Source: an uncultured Parabacteroides sp.
GTDB taxonomy: Bacteria > Bacteroidota > Bacteroidia > Bacteroidales > Tannerellaceae
Direction: 5' to 3'
Assembly (NCBI GenBank): GCA_900552415.1
Contig: USAD01000083.1
Location: forward strand, 1 to 9,929
DNA: 9,929 bases
Shown here in pieces: positions 1-7,794 of this stretch. Numbering within the stretch: the stretch's first letter is position 1; each line of letters begins with the position of its first letter. The notes under the pieces were generated by a model, which worked only from the letters and a program-made list of their open reading frames with translations, ran no database searches and had not been told where the DNA came from. The translations under genes were made by a program, and so were the position numbers.

Positions 1-70
1 AGTGTAATATAAAGTTTATGTTCTATTAGTAACCCTGCGAAGAGTAAACATAGAATCTCAAAAAGATGAA

Positions 71-105
71 ATCCCTGTCGTTCGTTTGGGCGGCAGGGAT
101 TTTTT
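71..105 (+). terminator. Rho-independent terminator of an upstream gene
   Basis: A 10-bp stem (71-80 with 91-100, one G-T wobble) closes a 10-nt loop and runs directly into a T tract at 100-105. This is the classic intrinsic terminator form. The gene it ends lies to the left of the window; all three forward frames of bases 1-27 hit stops early, so no coding end can be assigned to it here. Confidence 0.8.
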
Positions 106-235
106 ATTTCAGACTGCAAGGAATGTAAGGAAATGTAGCATTTGTCTGTTGTCCATTAAGTCCGAACGTCTCCTCTTAATAGCAAATACCATGCGAGCCT
201 GTTGGCATGATGCTGGAATTATCCCGGGAAATTTG
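106..235. other. Intergenic stretch without recognised content
   Basis: Between the terminator and the prfB promoter I see no open frame of useful length, no tRNA-like fold and no repeat. It separates the upstream unit from prfB. Confidence 0.5.
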
Positions 236-243
236 TATCTTTG
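213..243 (+). promoter_or_regulatory. Candidate prfB promoter (Bacteroidota type)
   Basis: TATCTTTG at 236-243 matches the Bacteroidota -7 consensus TAnnTTTG exactly. Exactly 20 bases upstream is CTG (213-215), one base off the -33 TTG. Transcription would start near 250, leaving a leader of roughly 25 nt. The leader (TAATTATTAAACAATTC and on to the ATG) is A/T-rich and has no Shine-Dalgarno sequence, as is usual in this phylum. Confidence 0.6.
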
Positions 244-275
244 CACCTCTAATTATTAAACAATTCTATTTATTT

Positions 276-1401
276 ATGATTACATCAGACCAACTACATG
301 ACGTGTTGGAGCGCGAGAAGGCGCTGAGGGGGTATCTTTGACATTGATGGTAAGACCATTCAATTAGAAGAAGAAGAATTACGTACACAGGATCCGGCTT
401 TCTGGGAAGATGCCAAACGGGCAGAAGTTCAGATGAAGAAGGTGAAAGACCTGAAGAAATGGATCGAACTGTATAATGAGGTGAAGGCTGCGACGGATGA
501 AGTGCAGCTGGCCTACGAATATGTGAAAGAAGGAATCGTCTCGGAAGAAGAGCTGGATGCCAATTATGCCAAGGCGGTCGAGCTAATCGAAAATCTGGAA
601 TTCCGTAACATGCTTCGGGATGAGGCCGACCAGATGAGCTGTGTGCTGAAGATCAATTCAGGCGCGGGCGGAACGGAAAGTCAGGACTGGGCTTCCATGT
701 TGTACCGTATGTACACACGCTGGGCCGAAGCCAACGGATATAAAGTCTCTATTGCCAATTATCAGGATGGAGATGAGGCCGGAATCAAGACCGCTACACT
801 GAATATCGAAGGTGATTATGCGTATGGATATCTGAAGAGCGAGAACGGTGTACATCGTCTGGTTCGCGTTTCGCCCTATAATGCCCAGGGAAAACGAATG
901 ACTTCATTTGCATCCGTGTTCGTTACACCCTTGGTAGATGATTCTATCGAGGTGAAGATCGATCAGGCCGCTATTTCGTGGGATACGTTCCGTTCGGGTG
1001 GTGCCGGAGGTCAGAATGTGAATAAGGTAGAATCAGGAGTTCGTTTGCGTTATCAGTTCAAAGATCCGTACACAGGCGAGGAAGAAGAAATCCTGATTGA
1101 GAATACGGAGACCCGAGACCAGCCGAAGAACCGCGAAAATGCTATGCGCCAATTGCGTTCTATCTTGTATGATAAGGAACTGAAACACCGGATGGCTGAA
1201 CAGGAAAAGGTTGAGGCCGGAAAGAAGAAGATCGAATGGGGCTCACAGATCCGCAGTTATGTGTTTGACGACCGTCGGGTAAAAGACCATCGTACCAACT
1301 ACCAGACATCGGATGTTACCGGTGTGATGGATGGTAAGATCGACGGTTTCATCAAGGCTTATCTGATGGAGTTCGCCGGATCAGAATCTGCCGAGAAGTA
1401 G
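276..1401 (+). CDS. prfB: Peptide chain release factor 2 (RF2), with programmed +1 frameshift
   Basis: RF2 recognises UGA and UAA in the ribosomal A site and triggers release of the finished protein. Translation starts at ATG 276 (MITSDQLHDVL...), reads 21 codons to an in-frame TGA at 339-341, then shifts +1 so that GAC at 340-342 is the next codon. From there the frame is open to TAG 1399-1401, giving 374 residues against 365 in E. coli. The peptidyl-hydrolysis motif GGQ is at residues 244-246, within SGGAGGQNVNK. The stop-codon-reading tripeptide is at 199-201 and reads SPY instead of the textbook SPF; the 45-residue spacing between the two motifs equals that in E. coli RF2. Residue 242 (E. 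coli position 246) is serine-flanked Gly-rich sequence as expected for the GGQ loop. An ATG at 433 gives a shorter frame, but it would remove conserved N-terminal helices and cannot be the real start. Regulation is autogenous: scarce RF2 favours frameshifting and so more RF2. Confidence 0.97.
327..342 (+). promoter_or_regulatory. RF2 programmed +1 frameshift site
   Basis: AGGGGGTATCTTTGAC contains an internal Shine-Dalgarno-like AGGGGG, a 3-nt spacer, the slippery CTT codon and TGA followed by C. This is the canonical bacterial prfB recoding signal and, from memory, the same as the E. coli core. The SD-like element pairs with 16S rRNA and strains the P-site tRNA, which slips from CUU to UUU while the poor-context UGAC stop waits for RF2. 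Confidence 0.97.
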
Positions 1402-1440
1402 AAATAAACCGAGTTATCAACTGGTTGTTCATAAAATTGT

Positions 1441-1487
1441 GGGTGCAATATTTGCGTATGTCGAGAATAAGTCGTAATATTGCACCC
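1441..1487. repeat. Perfect 12-bp inverted repeat between prfB and the tRNA gene
   Basis: GGGTGCAATATT (1441-1452) is repeated in exact inverse as AATATTGCACCC (1476-1487), separated by 23 nt. No T tract follows, so it is not a standard intrinsic terminator, although it could still stabilise the prfB mRNA 3' end. The right arm overlaps candidate tRNA promoter elements, which makes an operator-like role possible but unproven. Confidence 0.8.
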
Positions 1488-1510
1488 GATTTCAGAACAC
1501 ATGTTCTTTG
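1451..1510 (+). promoter_or_regulatory. Two overlapping candidate promoters for the tRNA
   Basis: Candidate 1: TTTG at 1451-1454, a 20-base gap, then TAATATTG at 1475-1482 (one mismatch to TAnnTTTG). Candidate 2: TTG at 1480-1482, a 20-base gap, then GTTCTTTG at 1503-1510 (two mismatches), 7 nt before the tRNA. Both have the -33/-7 spacing of Bacteroidota sigma-ABfr promoters. Sequence alone does not show which is used. Confidence 0.45.
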
Positions 1511-1517
1511 AAAGACT

Positions 1518-1591
1518 GGTCCTATAGCTCAGTTGGTCAGAGCACCTGACTCATAATCAGGGAGTCCTTGGTTCAAGCCCAAGTGGGACCA
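1518..1591 (+). tRNA. tRNA with CAT anticodon (tRNA-Ile2 with lysidine, or elongator tRNA-Met)
   Basis: The 74 nt fold as a full cloverleaf: acceptor GGTCCTA (1518-1524) with TGGGACC (1584-1590), D arm GCTC/GAGC, anticodon stem CCTGA/TCAGG around the loop CTCATAA, and T arm CTTGG/CCAAG around TTCAAGC. The anticodon CAT is at 1552-1554. Discriminator A is 1591 and CCA is not encoded. A CAT elongator-type tRNA is either Met or the minor Ile tRNA, whose C34 is changed to lysidine by TilS to read AUA. The C4-G69 and C5-G68 pairs match the TilS determinants known from E. coli tRNA-Ile2 and argue for Ile2; these rules are less tested in Bacteroidota. It lacks the initiator hallmark of an unpaired 1-72 position. 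Confidence 0.93.
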
Positions 1592-1603
1592 CACCTTTAG
1601 TTG

Positions 1604-1640
1604 AGGAGAGCCGTACCGCCAGGTGCTGTTCTCCTTTGTC
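1604..1640 (+). terminator. Candidate terminator after the tRNA
   Basis: AGGAGAGC (1604-1611) pairs with GTTCTCCT (1628-1635) through 8 bp including one G-T wobble. The 16-nt loop can close further by ACC/GGT. The following bases are T-rich but not a clean T run, so this is a moderate candidate. Confidence 0.45.
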
Positions 1641-1769
1641 ATTTTATATCGGTATAAACGCCTTAAAATTCGTATATTCAGAGTAAAAACCCCCCTCTAT
1701 TGCGAAAACTCTTTGAAAGTTTTTGTCTATATTCGCGATTATTACATATTTATATTTCACGATCTAAAA

Positions 1770-3230
1770 ATGAGCGAGACATTTGAAATGGTGGCCAAGA
1801 CCCTGTTCGGGCTGGAGGATGTTTTGGCTGGCGAATTATTAGCCTTAGGCGCCAACGATTTGCAAATAGGGCGGCGTATGGTTTCTTTTACGGGTGATAA
1901 GGAGTTGTTGTATAAGGCGAATTTTTGTTGTCGCACGGCCTTGCGTATATTGAAACCGATTTATCATTTTAAGGCGAAAGACGCGGACACGGTCTATAAG
2001 GAGGTCAAGAAGGTGGAATGGGAGAAATATCTCTCGCTTGAGAAAACCTTCGCGATCGATTCTGTCATCTATTCGGAGGATTTTAACCATTCCAAATTTG
2101 TCGCTTACCGGACAAAAGACGCCATTGTCGATTATTTCTATGAGAAGGTCGGTAAACGGCCATCTGTCCGGATCAATAATCCAGATCTGTATATCAATAT
2201 CCATATTTCACATAACGATTGTACGCTGTCGATCGATAGCTCCGGCGAGTCGTTGCATAAGCGCGGTTATCGGGTAGCCCAGACGGAGGCGCCCCTGAAT
2301 GAGGTGCTGGCCGCAGGTATGATCCTGAAGACAGGCTGGAAAGGCGAGTCGAATTTCGTGGATCCCATGTGTGGTTCGGGTACCTTGTTGATCGAGGCGG
2401 CGATGATCGCCCTCAATATCGCTCCGGGCGTTTACCGCAAGGAGTTCGCTTTCCAGAAATGGATCGATTACGACCAGGAGCTGTTCGACCGTATCTATAA
2501 CGACGATAGCCAGGAGAAGGAGTTCGAGTATAAGTGCTACGGTTCTGATATCTCGCAGGCGGCGATCGACATCGCCGCGGAGAATGTACGGGGTGCCGGT
2601 CTGGTGAAGTACATCAATTTGTCGGTAAAGCCCTTCCAGCAAATCTCGGAGGCGCCACAACCCGGTATCCTGGTGACGAATCCCCCTTATGGAGAGCGGA
2701 TCTCGTCTCGCGATTTGTTGGGACTCTACTCTATGATCGGTGAGCGGCTCAAGCATGTTTTCATGGGATATAAGGCCTGGATCATCAGCTATAAGGATGA
2801 GTGCTTCGATAAGATCGGCTTGCGTCCGAGCGAGCGGATCAAGTTGATGAACGGCTCACTGGATTGCGAGTACCGTTGTTACGAGATGTTCGAGGGAACG
2901 AACAAGGAATACAAGAAGGCTTTGAATGAGAATGGTGGGGAAAGGCCAGCCCGTCGTGATGACCGTCCCCGTGAGCATCGTCCGGGACGTGGCGATTGGG
3001 ATCGCAAGGATGAGTCGTCATCTCGTAAGCGTTTTGACGATAAGGGCGACCGTAAGGGGTCGTTCCGGTCGAAAGGCGATCGTCCGGCGAAGATGCGTTA
3101 CCGCGACGATGATGAGTTCCCGAAAGATCGTTTCAAGCGCGACTCCAAGCGTGATTTTAAGCGCGATGGCAAGTCGTCGTCTGGTAAGAAACCGTTTAAC
3201 AGGAAGAGGGGAGATCGCTATGATGATTAA
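1770..3230 (+). CDS. THUMP-domain class I SAM-dependent 23S rRNA guanine-N2 methyltransferase (RlmL N-half/YpsC type)
   Basis: Predicted to transfer a methyl group from S-adenosylmethionine to a guanine base of 23S rRNA, like the N-terminal half of E. coli RlmL (m2G2445). The protein has 486 residues. An N-terminal THUMP/ferredoxin-like RNA-binding region covers about 1-155. The Rossmann methyltransferase follows, with SAM motif I DPMCGSG at 198-204 and catalytic motif NPPY at 304-307. Family members are often misnamed as N6-adenine DNA methylases because of NPPY. The start at 1770 (MSETFEMVAKTLFGLEDVL) was chosen because family homology begins there; the in-frame ATG at 1623 would add 49 unrelated residues and begin inside the tRNA terminator. 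Residues 388-486 form a very charged, probably disordered tail rich in Arg, Lys and Asp, likely an RNA-binding extension. The stop overlaps the next gene by 11 bp. Exact target base is inferred. Confidence 0.9.
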   Translation: MSETFEMVAKTLFGLEDVLAGELLALGANDLQIGRRMVSFTGDKELLYKANFCCRTALRILKPIYHFKAKDADTVYKEVKKVEWEKYLSLEKTFAIDSVIYSEDFNHSKFVAYRTKDAIVDYFYEKVGKRPSVRINNPDLYINIHISHNDCTLSIDSSGESLHKRGYRVAQTEAPLNEVLAAGMILKTGWKGESNFVDPMCGSGTLLIEAAMIALNIAPGVYRKEFAFQKWIDYDQELFDRIYNDDSQEKEFEYKCYGSDISQAAIDIAAENVRGAGLVKYINLSVKPFQQISEAPQPGILVTNPPYGERISSRDLLGLYSMIGERLKHVFMGYKAWIISYKDECFDKIGLRPSERIKLMNGSLDCEYRCYEMFEGTNKEYKKALNENGGERPARRDDRPREHRPGRGDWDRKDESSSRKRFDDKGDRKGSFRSKGDRPAKMRYRDDDEFPKDRFKRDSKRDFKRDGKSSSGKKPFNRKRGDRYDD

Positions 3231-5406
3231 GCGATCCTGGTTGTTCCTGTTGTCTGTTATCTTATTACCCGTGATTATGGAGGCACAAGAGAAGGTCTTG
3301 ACCTTGTCCGACTTGATACCTGGTGGTAAGACCTATAACCGTTTCGTCCCTCGCAACCTGAAGCAGTTGTCTTGGTGTGGGGATGAGTATTTTTATGTGA
3401 GGGGAGACTCGGTGATCGGTGGTGAGCCGGGGAAAAAGAGCCGGTTGCTTTTCGCGTTGGCTGATTTGAACCAGGCCCTGACCGCTGCGGGCTTGAAGGA
3501 GGCCGCGTCGTTGCCCTCTTTCTCCGTGCCGTATGAGGATCGTCCGGTATTGGCTTTTGTCCGTAATAAGCGCCGGTTGCATTTTGATTTCCGGAAACGG
3601 GAGATTATCGCCAACTATCCGTGGGATAGGGGAAGCAACCACGATTTTTGCGCCGCTACGGGACGTGTGGCCTTTACGGAGGCGAACAACCTGTTCATCC
3701 TTTCTCCCGATGGAACGGTCGTTCCTGTTACACGTGAAACAAATGAGGGGATCGTCTGTGGACAGGCGGTTCATCAGCGGGAGTTCGGGATCAGCAAAGG
3801 CACCTTCTGGTCGCCTGACGGATCTGCCCTGGCCTTTTATCGGATGGACGAGAGCATGGTGACTCCCTATCCGCTGGTGAATATCGATGCCCGTTGCGCG
3901 ACAGCCGAGCCGTTCCGTTATCCGATGGCAGGTATGAAAAGCCATGAGGTGACGGTCGGAGTCTATAATGTGGAGACGGCGACGACTGTTTGGCTCAAGA
4001 CGGGGCTGCCTAAGGAGAAATACCTGACGAATATCGCTTGGAGCCCCAATGGGAAAAGCCTTTATGTCGCGGAGTTGAACCGTGAGCAGAATGAGATGCA
4101 CTTGGTGCGCTATTCCGCCTTGACTGGCGAGAAGGAGGCCGAGCTTTTCAGCGAGACCGACCTGCGTTATGTCGAGCCGCAACACCCTGTCCAGTTCTTG
4201 CCCAATGATACGACCCGCTTTATCTGGCAGAGCGAGCGGGATGGTTTTAATCATCTCTATCTTTACGATACGAATGGTCGTTTGGTCCGTCAGCTGACGG
4301 GGGGTGAATGGGTCGTGACTGATGTGTTGGGTTTTGATAAGGATGGGAAACGGGTGATTTTTGAGGCGACAGCGCCCCATCCGGTCTCCGCCTCGATGCG
4401 AGGCGACGCTTTAAGGCGTTATGTCTGGTCGGTGGATCTGGAGTCGGATAGGCTGATGGATTGCTTGAGTTGGAAAGCTGGCGTTCATCATTGGAAACTG
4501 AGCTCTTCCGGCGCTTACGCGATTGACAAATGGAGCTCGCCAACGGTTCCGAGGGAGATCGACCTGGTGCGTGTGAAAGACGCGAAGGTGGTCGAGACCC
4601 TGTTGACAGCTCCGGATCCCTATAAGAACTATCGTATGCCGAAGATTGAGGTGGGTAAGATCCTGGCGGCGGACGGTAAGACGCCGTTGAATTACCGGTT
4701 GGTATTACCGCCCGATTTGGATCCCTCCAAGAAATACCCGACGGTCGTTTACGTTTATGGTGGGCCTCATGCCCAGTTGGTGACGGGCGATTGGTTGAAC
4801 GGCACCCGAGGCTGGGATATCTATATGGCCTTGCGTGGTTATGTGATCTTTACGGTCGATAACCGCGGGTCGGCCAACCGTGGGCACGCTTTCGAGAGCA
4901 TTATCCATCGCAACCTGGGCCAGAATGAGATGGCGGACCAGATGAAAGGAGTGGAGTTCCTGAAATCCCTGCCTTATGTGGACGCCGACCGGATTGGCGT
5001 GCATGGCTGGAGCTTCGGCGGCTTCATGACGACCAACCTGATGCTGACCTATCCAGACGTGTTCAAGGTGGGCGTGGCCGGAGGTCCGGTGATCGACTGG
5101 TCGAACTATGAGATCATGTATGGCGAGCGTTATATGGACCGTCCTCAGGATAATCCGGAAGGTTATAAGCGGGCGAACCTGAAGCTGAAGGCCGGCAACC
5201 TGAAGGGACATCTCTTGCTGATTCATGGCGACGTGGATCCGGTCGTGGTCTGGCAGCACAGTTTGGGCTTCCTGAAGGCCTGCGTCGACGCGAACACTTA
5301 TCCGGATTATTTTGTCTATCCCCGCCACCAGCACAACGTGATCGGGAAAGACCGTCCGCACCTGCATGAGAAGATTACGAGATATTTTGACGATTATTTG
5401 AAATGA
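3220..5406 (+). CDS. ptpA: Prolyl tripeptidyl peptidase, exported serine peptidase of family S9B (DPP IV-like)
   Basis: Cleaves tripeptides from free N-termini after proline, helping the cell feed on peptides. It has 728 residues. A signal peptide covers about 1-24 (MMIKRSWLFLLSVILLPV..., probable cleavage after MEA), with no lipobox cysteine, so a periplasmic or surface location is expected. The middle is a DPP IV-type beta-propeller; the alpha/beta-hydrolase domain begins around 500. The triad is Ser598 in GWSFGG, Asp673 in HGDVDP and His705. Ser-Asp and Ser-His spacings (75 and 107) equal those I recall for P. gingivalis PTP-A (603/678/710). The propeller carries VHQREFGI with one acidic residue (Glu188) where true DPP IV has a Glu-Glu pair, and Glu631 matches PTP-A Glu636; both favour tripeptidyl over dipeptidyl activity. 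The start is a double ATG (3220/3223) overlapping the methyltransferase end, implying translational coupling. DPP IV is the main alternative. Confidence 0.88.
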   Translation: MMIKRSWLFLLSVILLPVIMEAQEKVLTLSDLIPGGKTYNRFVPRNLKQLSWCGDEYFYVRGDSVIGGEPGKKSRLLFALADLNQALTAAGLKEAASLPSFSVPYEDRPVLAFVRNKRRLHFDFRKREIIANYPWDRGSNHDFCAATGRVAFTEANNLFILSPDGTVVPVTRETNEGIVCGQAVHQREFGISKGTFWSPDGSALAFYRMDESMVTPYPLVNIDARCATAEPFRYPMAGMKSHEVTVGVYNVETATTVWLKTGLPKEKYLTNIAWSPNGKSLYVAELNREQNEMHLVRYSALTGEKEAELFSETDLRYVEPQHPVQFLPNDTTRFIWQSERDGFNHLYLYDTNGRLVRQLTGGEWVVTDVLGFDKDGKRVIFEATAPHPVSASMRGDALRRYVWSVDLESDRLMDCLSWKAGVHHWKLSSSGAYAIDKWSSPTVPREIDLVRVKDAKVVETLLTAPDPYKNYRMPKIEVGKILAADGKTPLNYRLVLPPDLDPSKKYPTVVYVYGGPHAQLVTGDWLNGTRGWDIYMALRGYVIFTVDNRGSANRGHAFESIIHRNLGQNEMADQMKGVEFLKSLPYVDADRIGVHGWSFGGFMTTNLMLTYPDVFKVGVAGGPVIDWSNYEIMYGERYMDRPQDNPEGYKRANLKLKAGNLKGHLLLIHGDVDPVVVWQHSLGFLKACVDANTYPDYFVYPRHQHNVIGKDRPHLHEKITRYFDDYLK

Positions 5407-5424
5407 CATTAAGATAATAAAGCT

Positions 5425-6696
5425 ATGAATATTCTACTGTTAGGTTCAGGCGGCCGTGAGCACGCGATCGCTTGGAAAATCGCTCAAAGTCCGAAGGTGG
5501 ATAAGTTGTTTATCGCTCCGGGAAACGCCGGAACCGCCTTTGTGGGAACAAACGTAGCGATCAAGGCCGATGATTTCGCCGCGATCAAGACGTTCGCGAT
5601 CGAGAACGCGATCGACATGGTGGTCGTCGGCCCGGAGGATCCGTTGGTGAAGGGGGTTTATGATTTCTTCAAGAACGACGAGGCGTTGAGCCACATCCCG
5701 GTGATCGGTCCCAGCAAGTCGGGTGCCCGCCTGGAGGGAAGCAAGGATTTCGCCAAGGCGTTCATGATGCGCCACCAGATCCCGACGGCCCGTTATAAGA
5801 GCATCTCGGCCGAGAACCTGGAGGAGGGTTATCGCTTCCTCGAGTCGTTGGAGGCGCCGTATGTCCTGAAGGCTGATGGTCTGGCCGCCGGCAAGGGCGT
5901 GTTGATCATCGACAGCCTCGAGGAGGCGAAGCGCGAGCTGGGCGAGATGTTGTCTGGTATGTTCGGCGACGCGAGCAAGACGGTGGTGATCGAGGAGTTC
6001 CTCGACGGTATCGAGTGCTCGGTGTTCGTGCTGACGGATGGTAACGATTATAAGGTGCTTCCGGTCGCTAAGGATTACAAGCGGATCGGCGAGGGCAATA
6101 CCGGCTTGAATACCGGCGGTATGGGTGCTGTTTCGCCTGTCCCGTTCGCGGATGAGACTTTCATGGCGAAGGTCGACGAGCGCATTATCCGCCCGACGAT
6201 CGAGGGCTTGCGTGCCGAGGGCATCGACTATAAGGGATTCATCTTCCTGGGTTTGATCAACGTGAAGGGCGAGCCCCTGGTGATCGAGTACAACTGCCGT
6301 ATGGGCGATCCGGAGACGGAGGTGGTGATGTTGCGCATCCAGAGCGACCTGGTGGACCTCTTGGAGGGTGTCGCCGCCGGCGATCTGGCGAAACGAGAGT
6401 TGGCGTACGACCCACGGGCGGCCGTGACGGTCATGCTCGTCAGCGGTGGTTATCCCGAGGCTTACGAGAAGGGCAAGACGATCAGCGGACTGGAGTTGAT
6501 CTCCGACGAGAATATCCTTTTCCATGCCGGAACGAAGGCGGAGAACGGACAGATCCTGACCAACGGTGGCCGTGTGATCGCCGTCAGCTCTTATGGCAAG
6601 GACAAGGAGGAGGCTTTGGCCCGCTCGTTCGAGGGCGCTCGGAAGATCGATTTCGACAAGAAATATTTCCGTCGTGATATCGGCTTTGATTTATAA
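5425..6696 (+). CDS. purD: Phosphoribosylamine-glycine ligase (GAR synthetase)
   Basis: Joins glycine to 5-phosphoribosylamine using ATP, the second step of de novo purine synthesis, in the cytoplasm. The protein has 423 residues, close to the 429 of E. coli PurD, and appears complete. Visible signatures are the N-terminal GSGGREHA at 7-14, VVGPEDPLV, the ATP-grasp nucleotide loop [10 protein letters not shown] at 149-158, the central [12 protein letters not shown] stretch, and the metal/ATP motif [12 protein letters not shown] at 288-299. The start is ATG 5425, 18 bp after ptpA, so it is probably cotranscribed with it. No other purine gene is in the window, and no purine riboswitch is visible in the short gap. 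A strong hairpin follows at 6707-6754. Confidence 0.98.
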   Translation: MNILLLGSGGREHAIAWKIAQSPKVDKLFIAPGNAGTAFVGTNVAIKADDFAAIKTFAIENAIDMVVVGPEDPLVKGVYDFFKNDEALSHIPVIGPSKSGARLEGSKDFAKAFMMRHQIPTARYKSISAENLEEGYRFLESLEAPYVLKADGLAAGKGVLIIDSLEEAKRELGEMLSGMFGDASKTVVIEEFLDGIECSVFVLTDGNDYKVLPVAKDYKRIGEGNTGLNTGGMGAVSPVPFADETFMAKVDERIIRPTIEGLRAEGIDYKGFIFLGLINVKGEPLVIEYNCRMGDPETEVVMLRIQSDLVDLLEGVAAGDLAKRELAYDPRAAVTVMLVSGGYPEAYEKGKTISGLELISDENILFHAGTKAENGQILTNGGRVIAVSSYGKDKEEALARSFEGARKIDFDKKYFRRDIGFDL

Positions 6697-6706
6697 ATAA
6701 AGGGAA

Positions 6707-6754
6707 GAGAAAAGGCGTGTCCGGAATGCTGGAGCTATTCCGGCCGCCTTTCTC
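6707..6754 (+). terminator. Long hairpin terminator after purD
   Basis: An outer stem GAGAAAAGGCG (6707-6717) pairs with CGCCTTTCTC (6745-6754) with one bulged A. An inner perfect 7-bp stem CCGGAAT (6721-6727) with ATTCCGG (6737-6743) closes a 9-nt loop. The following GTTTAGTTT is only partly a T tract. It most likely ends or trims the methyltransferase-ptpA-purD transcript. Confidence 0.7.
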
Positions 6755-6783
6755 GTTTAGTTTGGCGTGAAATGGTTTAGGTT

Positions 6784-7794
6784 ATGAGAGGATCGGCTTT
6801 TTATGATCGGAAATATCTGGCGACGACAAACGCGGTCTACGCCTACCTGTTGGCCTTGTGTTTCTTCTGTTGGATCGCCGGTTATGTCAAGTCGCTCGGC
6901 TATCCGCTGTATGGCGAGGTGACCGCCTCACCCTTGTGGAACTGGATTTGCCAGACCCTGCCGGACGTGACGACGACCTATCTGGTCGGGATCGTCCTGA
7001 TGTTCGGGGGCGCCTTCTTCGTGCACCGCGCCAACTACGTGATGGTGCTGATCCGCGAGAAAACCCTGTTGCCTTTTCTCTATTACGCGTTCTTCACGAG
7101 CACGAATCCCGATTTCTTTCCTTTCCGCTCCACGTCGATCGCTGTCTTCTGCCTTATCCTGGCGCTCTATTTCCTGTTTGGTTCCTATCACGACGAGAAC
7201 GCCTCCTCGCGGGTGTTCAACTCAACCCTGATGATCGGCCTGGGCAGCCTGCTGTGGATCCATATCCTCTGGTTCCTGCCCCTGTTCTGGATCGGGATGT
7301 ATAATTTCAGGTGCCTCTCGCCACGGACTTTCCTGGCCTCGTTGCTGGGCGTGTCGGCGGTCTATTGGATCGTCTTGGGCTGGTCGGTCTGGCGGGCGGA
7401 CTACTCGATGTTCACGGTGCCCTTCTCGAACCTGGTCGCCATCCACCCGCTGAGGTTGATCGGCGTGCGGTGGGTCGATTGGCTGAGCATCGCCGTGGTG
7501 ATCGCCCTGACCGTGATCTCGTCGGTCAACATCATGACCCACGAGAACGAGGACAGCCTGCGCTCGCGCCAGTTCCTCGCCTTCCTGATGGTGATGGCGA
7601 TCTGGGCTTTCGCCCTCTTTTTCTTTTATGAGCAGTCGTCGGAGGAGTTTCTCGAGATGGCCTGCGTGCCGGCCTCGATCCTCGTCGCCCATTTCTCCAC
7701 GGTTGTCCGGGGGAAATATGTCCTGGCGCTTTTCCATGCCTCGACGGCGCTCCTCTTCGCTTTATTAATATTGAGAATATGGAATTTCTTATAG
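6784..7794 (+). CDS. Polytopic inner-membrane protein of unknown function
   Basis: A 336-residue protein that I cannot assign with confidence. Hydrophobic segments suggest nine to ten transmembrane helices, for example near residues 15-35, 61-80, 115-135, 145-175 (probably two), 185-205, 235-255, 265-285, 290-310 and 312-334. Short polar loops are rich in Arg and Trp. Conserved-looking patches are REKTLLPFLYYAFF and NPDFFPF around 93-115, and LWIHILWFLPLFWIG around 158-172. The general layout resembles uncharacterised Bacteroidota membrane families such as DUF6427, but this comparison is from memory and weak. The start is ATG 6784; there is no signal peptide beyond the first helix. The 3' end overlaps the YqaA-type gene by 16 bp, so the two are translationally linked and may act in the same membrane process. 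Codons are strongly GC-rich. Confidence 0.85.
   Translation: MRGSAFYDRKYLATTNAVYAYLLALCFFCWIAGYVKSLGYPLYGEVTASPLWNWICQTLPDVTTTYLVGIVLMFGGAFFVHRANYVMVLIREKTLLPFLYYAFFTSTNPDFFPFRSTSIAVFCLILALYFLFGSYHDENASSRVFNSTLMIGLGSLLWIHILWFLPLFWIGMYNFRCLSPRTFLASLLGVSAVYWIVLGWSVWRADYSMFTVPFSNLVAIHPLRLIGVRWVDWLSIAVVIALTVISSVNIMTHENEDSLRSRQFLAFLMVMAIWAFALFFFYEQSSEEFLEMACVPASILVAHFSTVVRGKYVLALFHASTALLFALLILRIWNFL

Noticed and set aside
1..60. Possible 3' end of an upstream coding region
   Set aside because: All three forward frames stop within the first 30 bases, leaving too little sequence to assign any product.
433..1401. prfB as a simple 322-residue gene from ATG 433
   Set aside because: The frame continues upstream to a canonical +1 frameshift signal at 327-342, and RF2 needs the N-terminal helices encoded there.
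1623..1769. 49-residue N-terminal extension of the methyltransferase
   Set aside because: It starts inside the tRNA terminator region, is A/T-rich with no family resemblance, and MSETFEMVAKTLFG at 1770 is the usual start of the family.
2926..3219. 98-residue N-terminal extension of the peptidase
   Set aside because: It lies over the methyltransferase tail in another frame; the signal peptide begins exactly at 3220.
3265..4380. 371-codon open frame on the minus strand within ptpA
   Set aside because: Antisense shadow of GC-rich codons; its His/Arg/Gln-rich translation has no recognisable domain, while the plus strand is clearly ptpA.
5446..6525. 359-codon open frame on the minus strand within purD
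   Set aside because: Same antisense effect; the purD frame carries all expected motifs.
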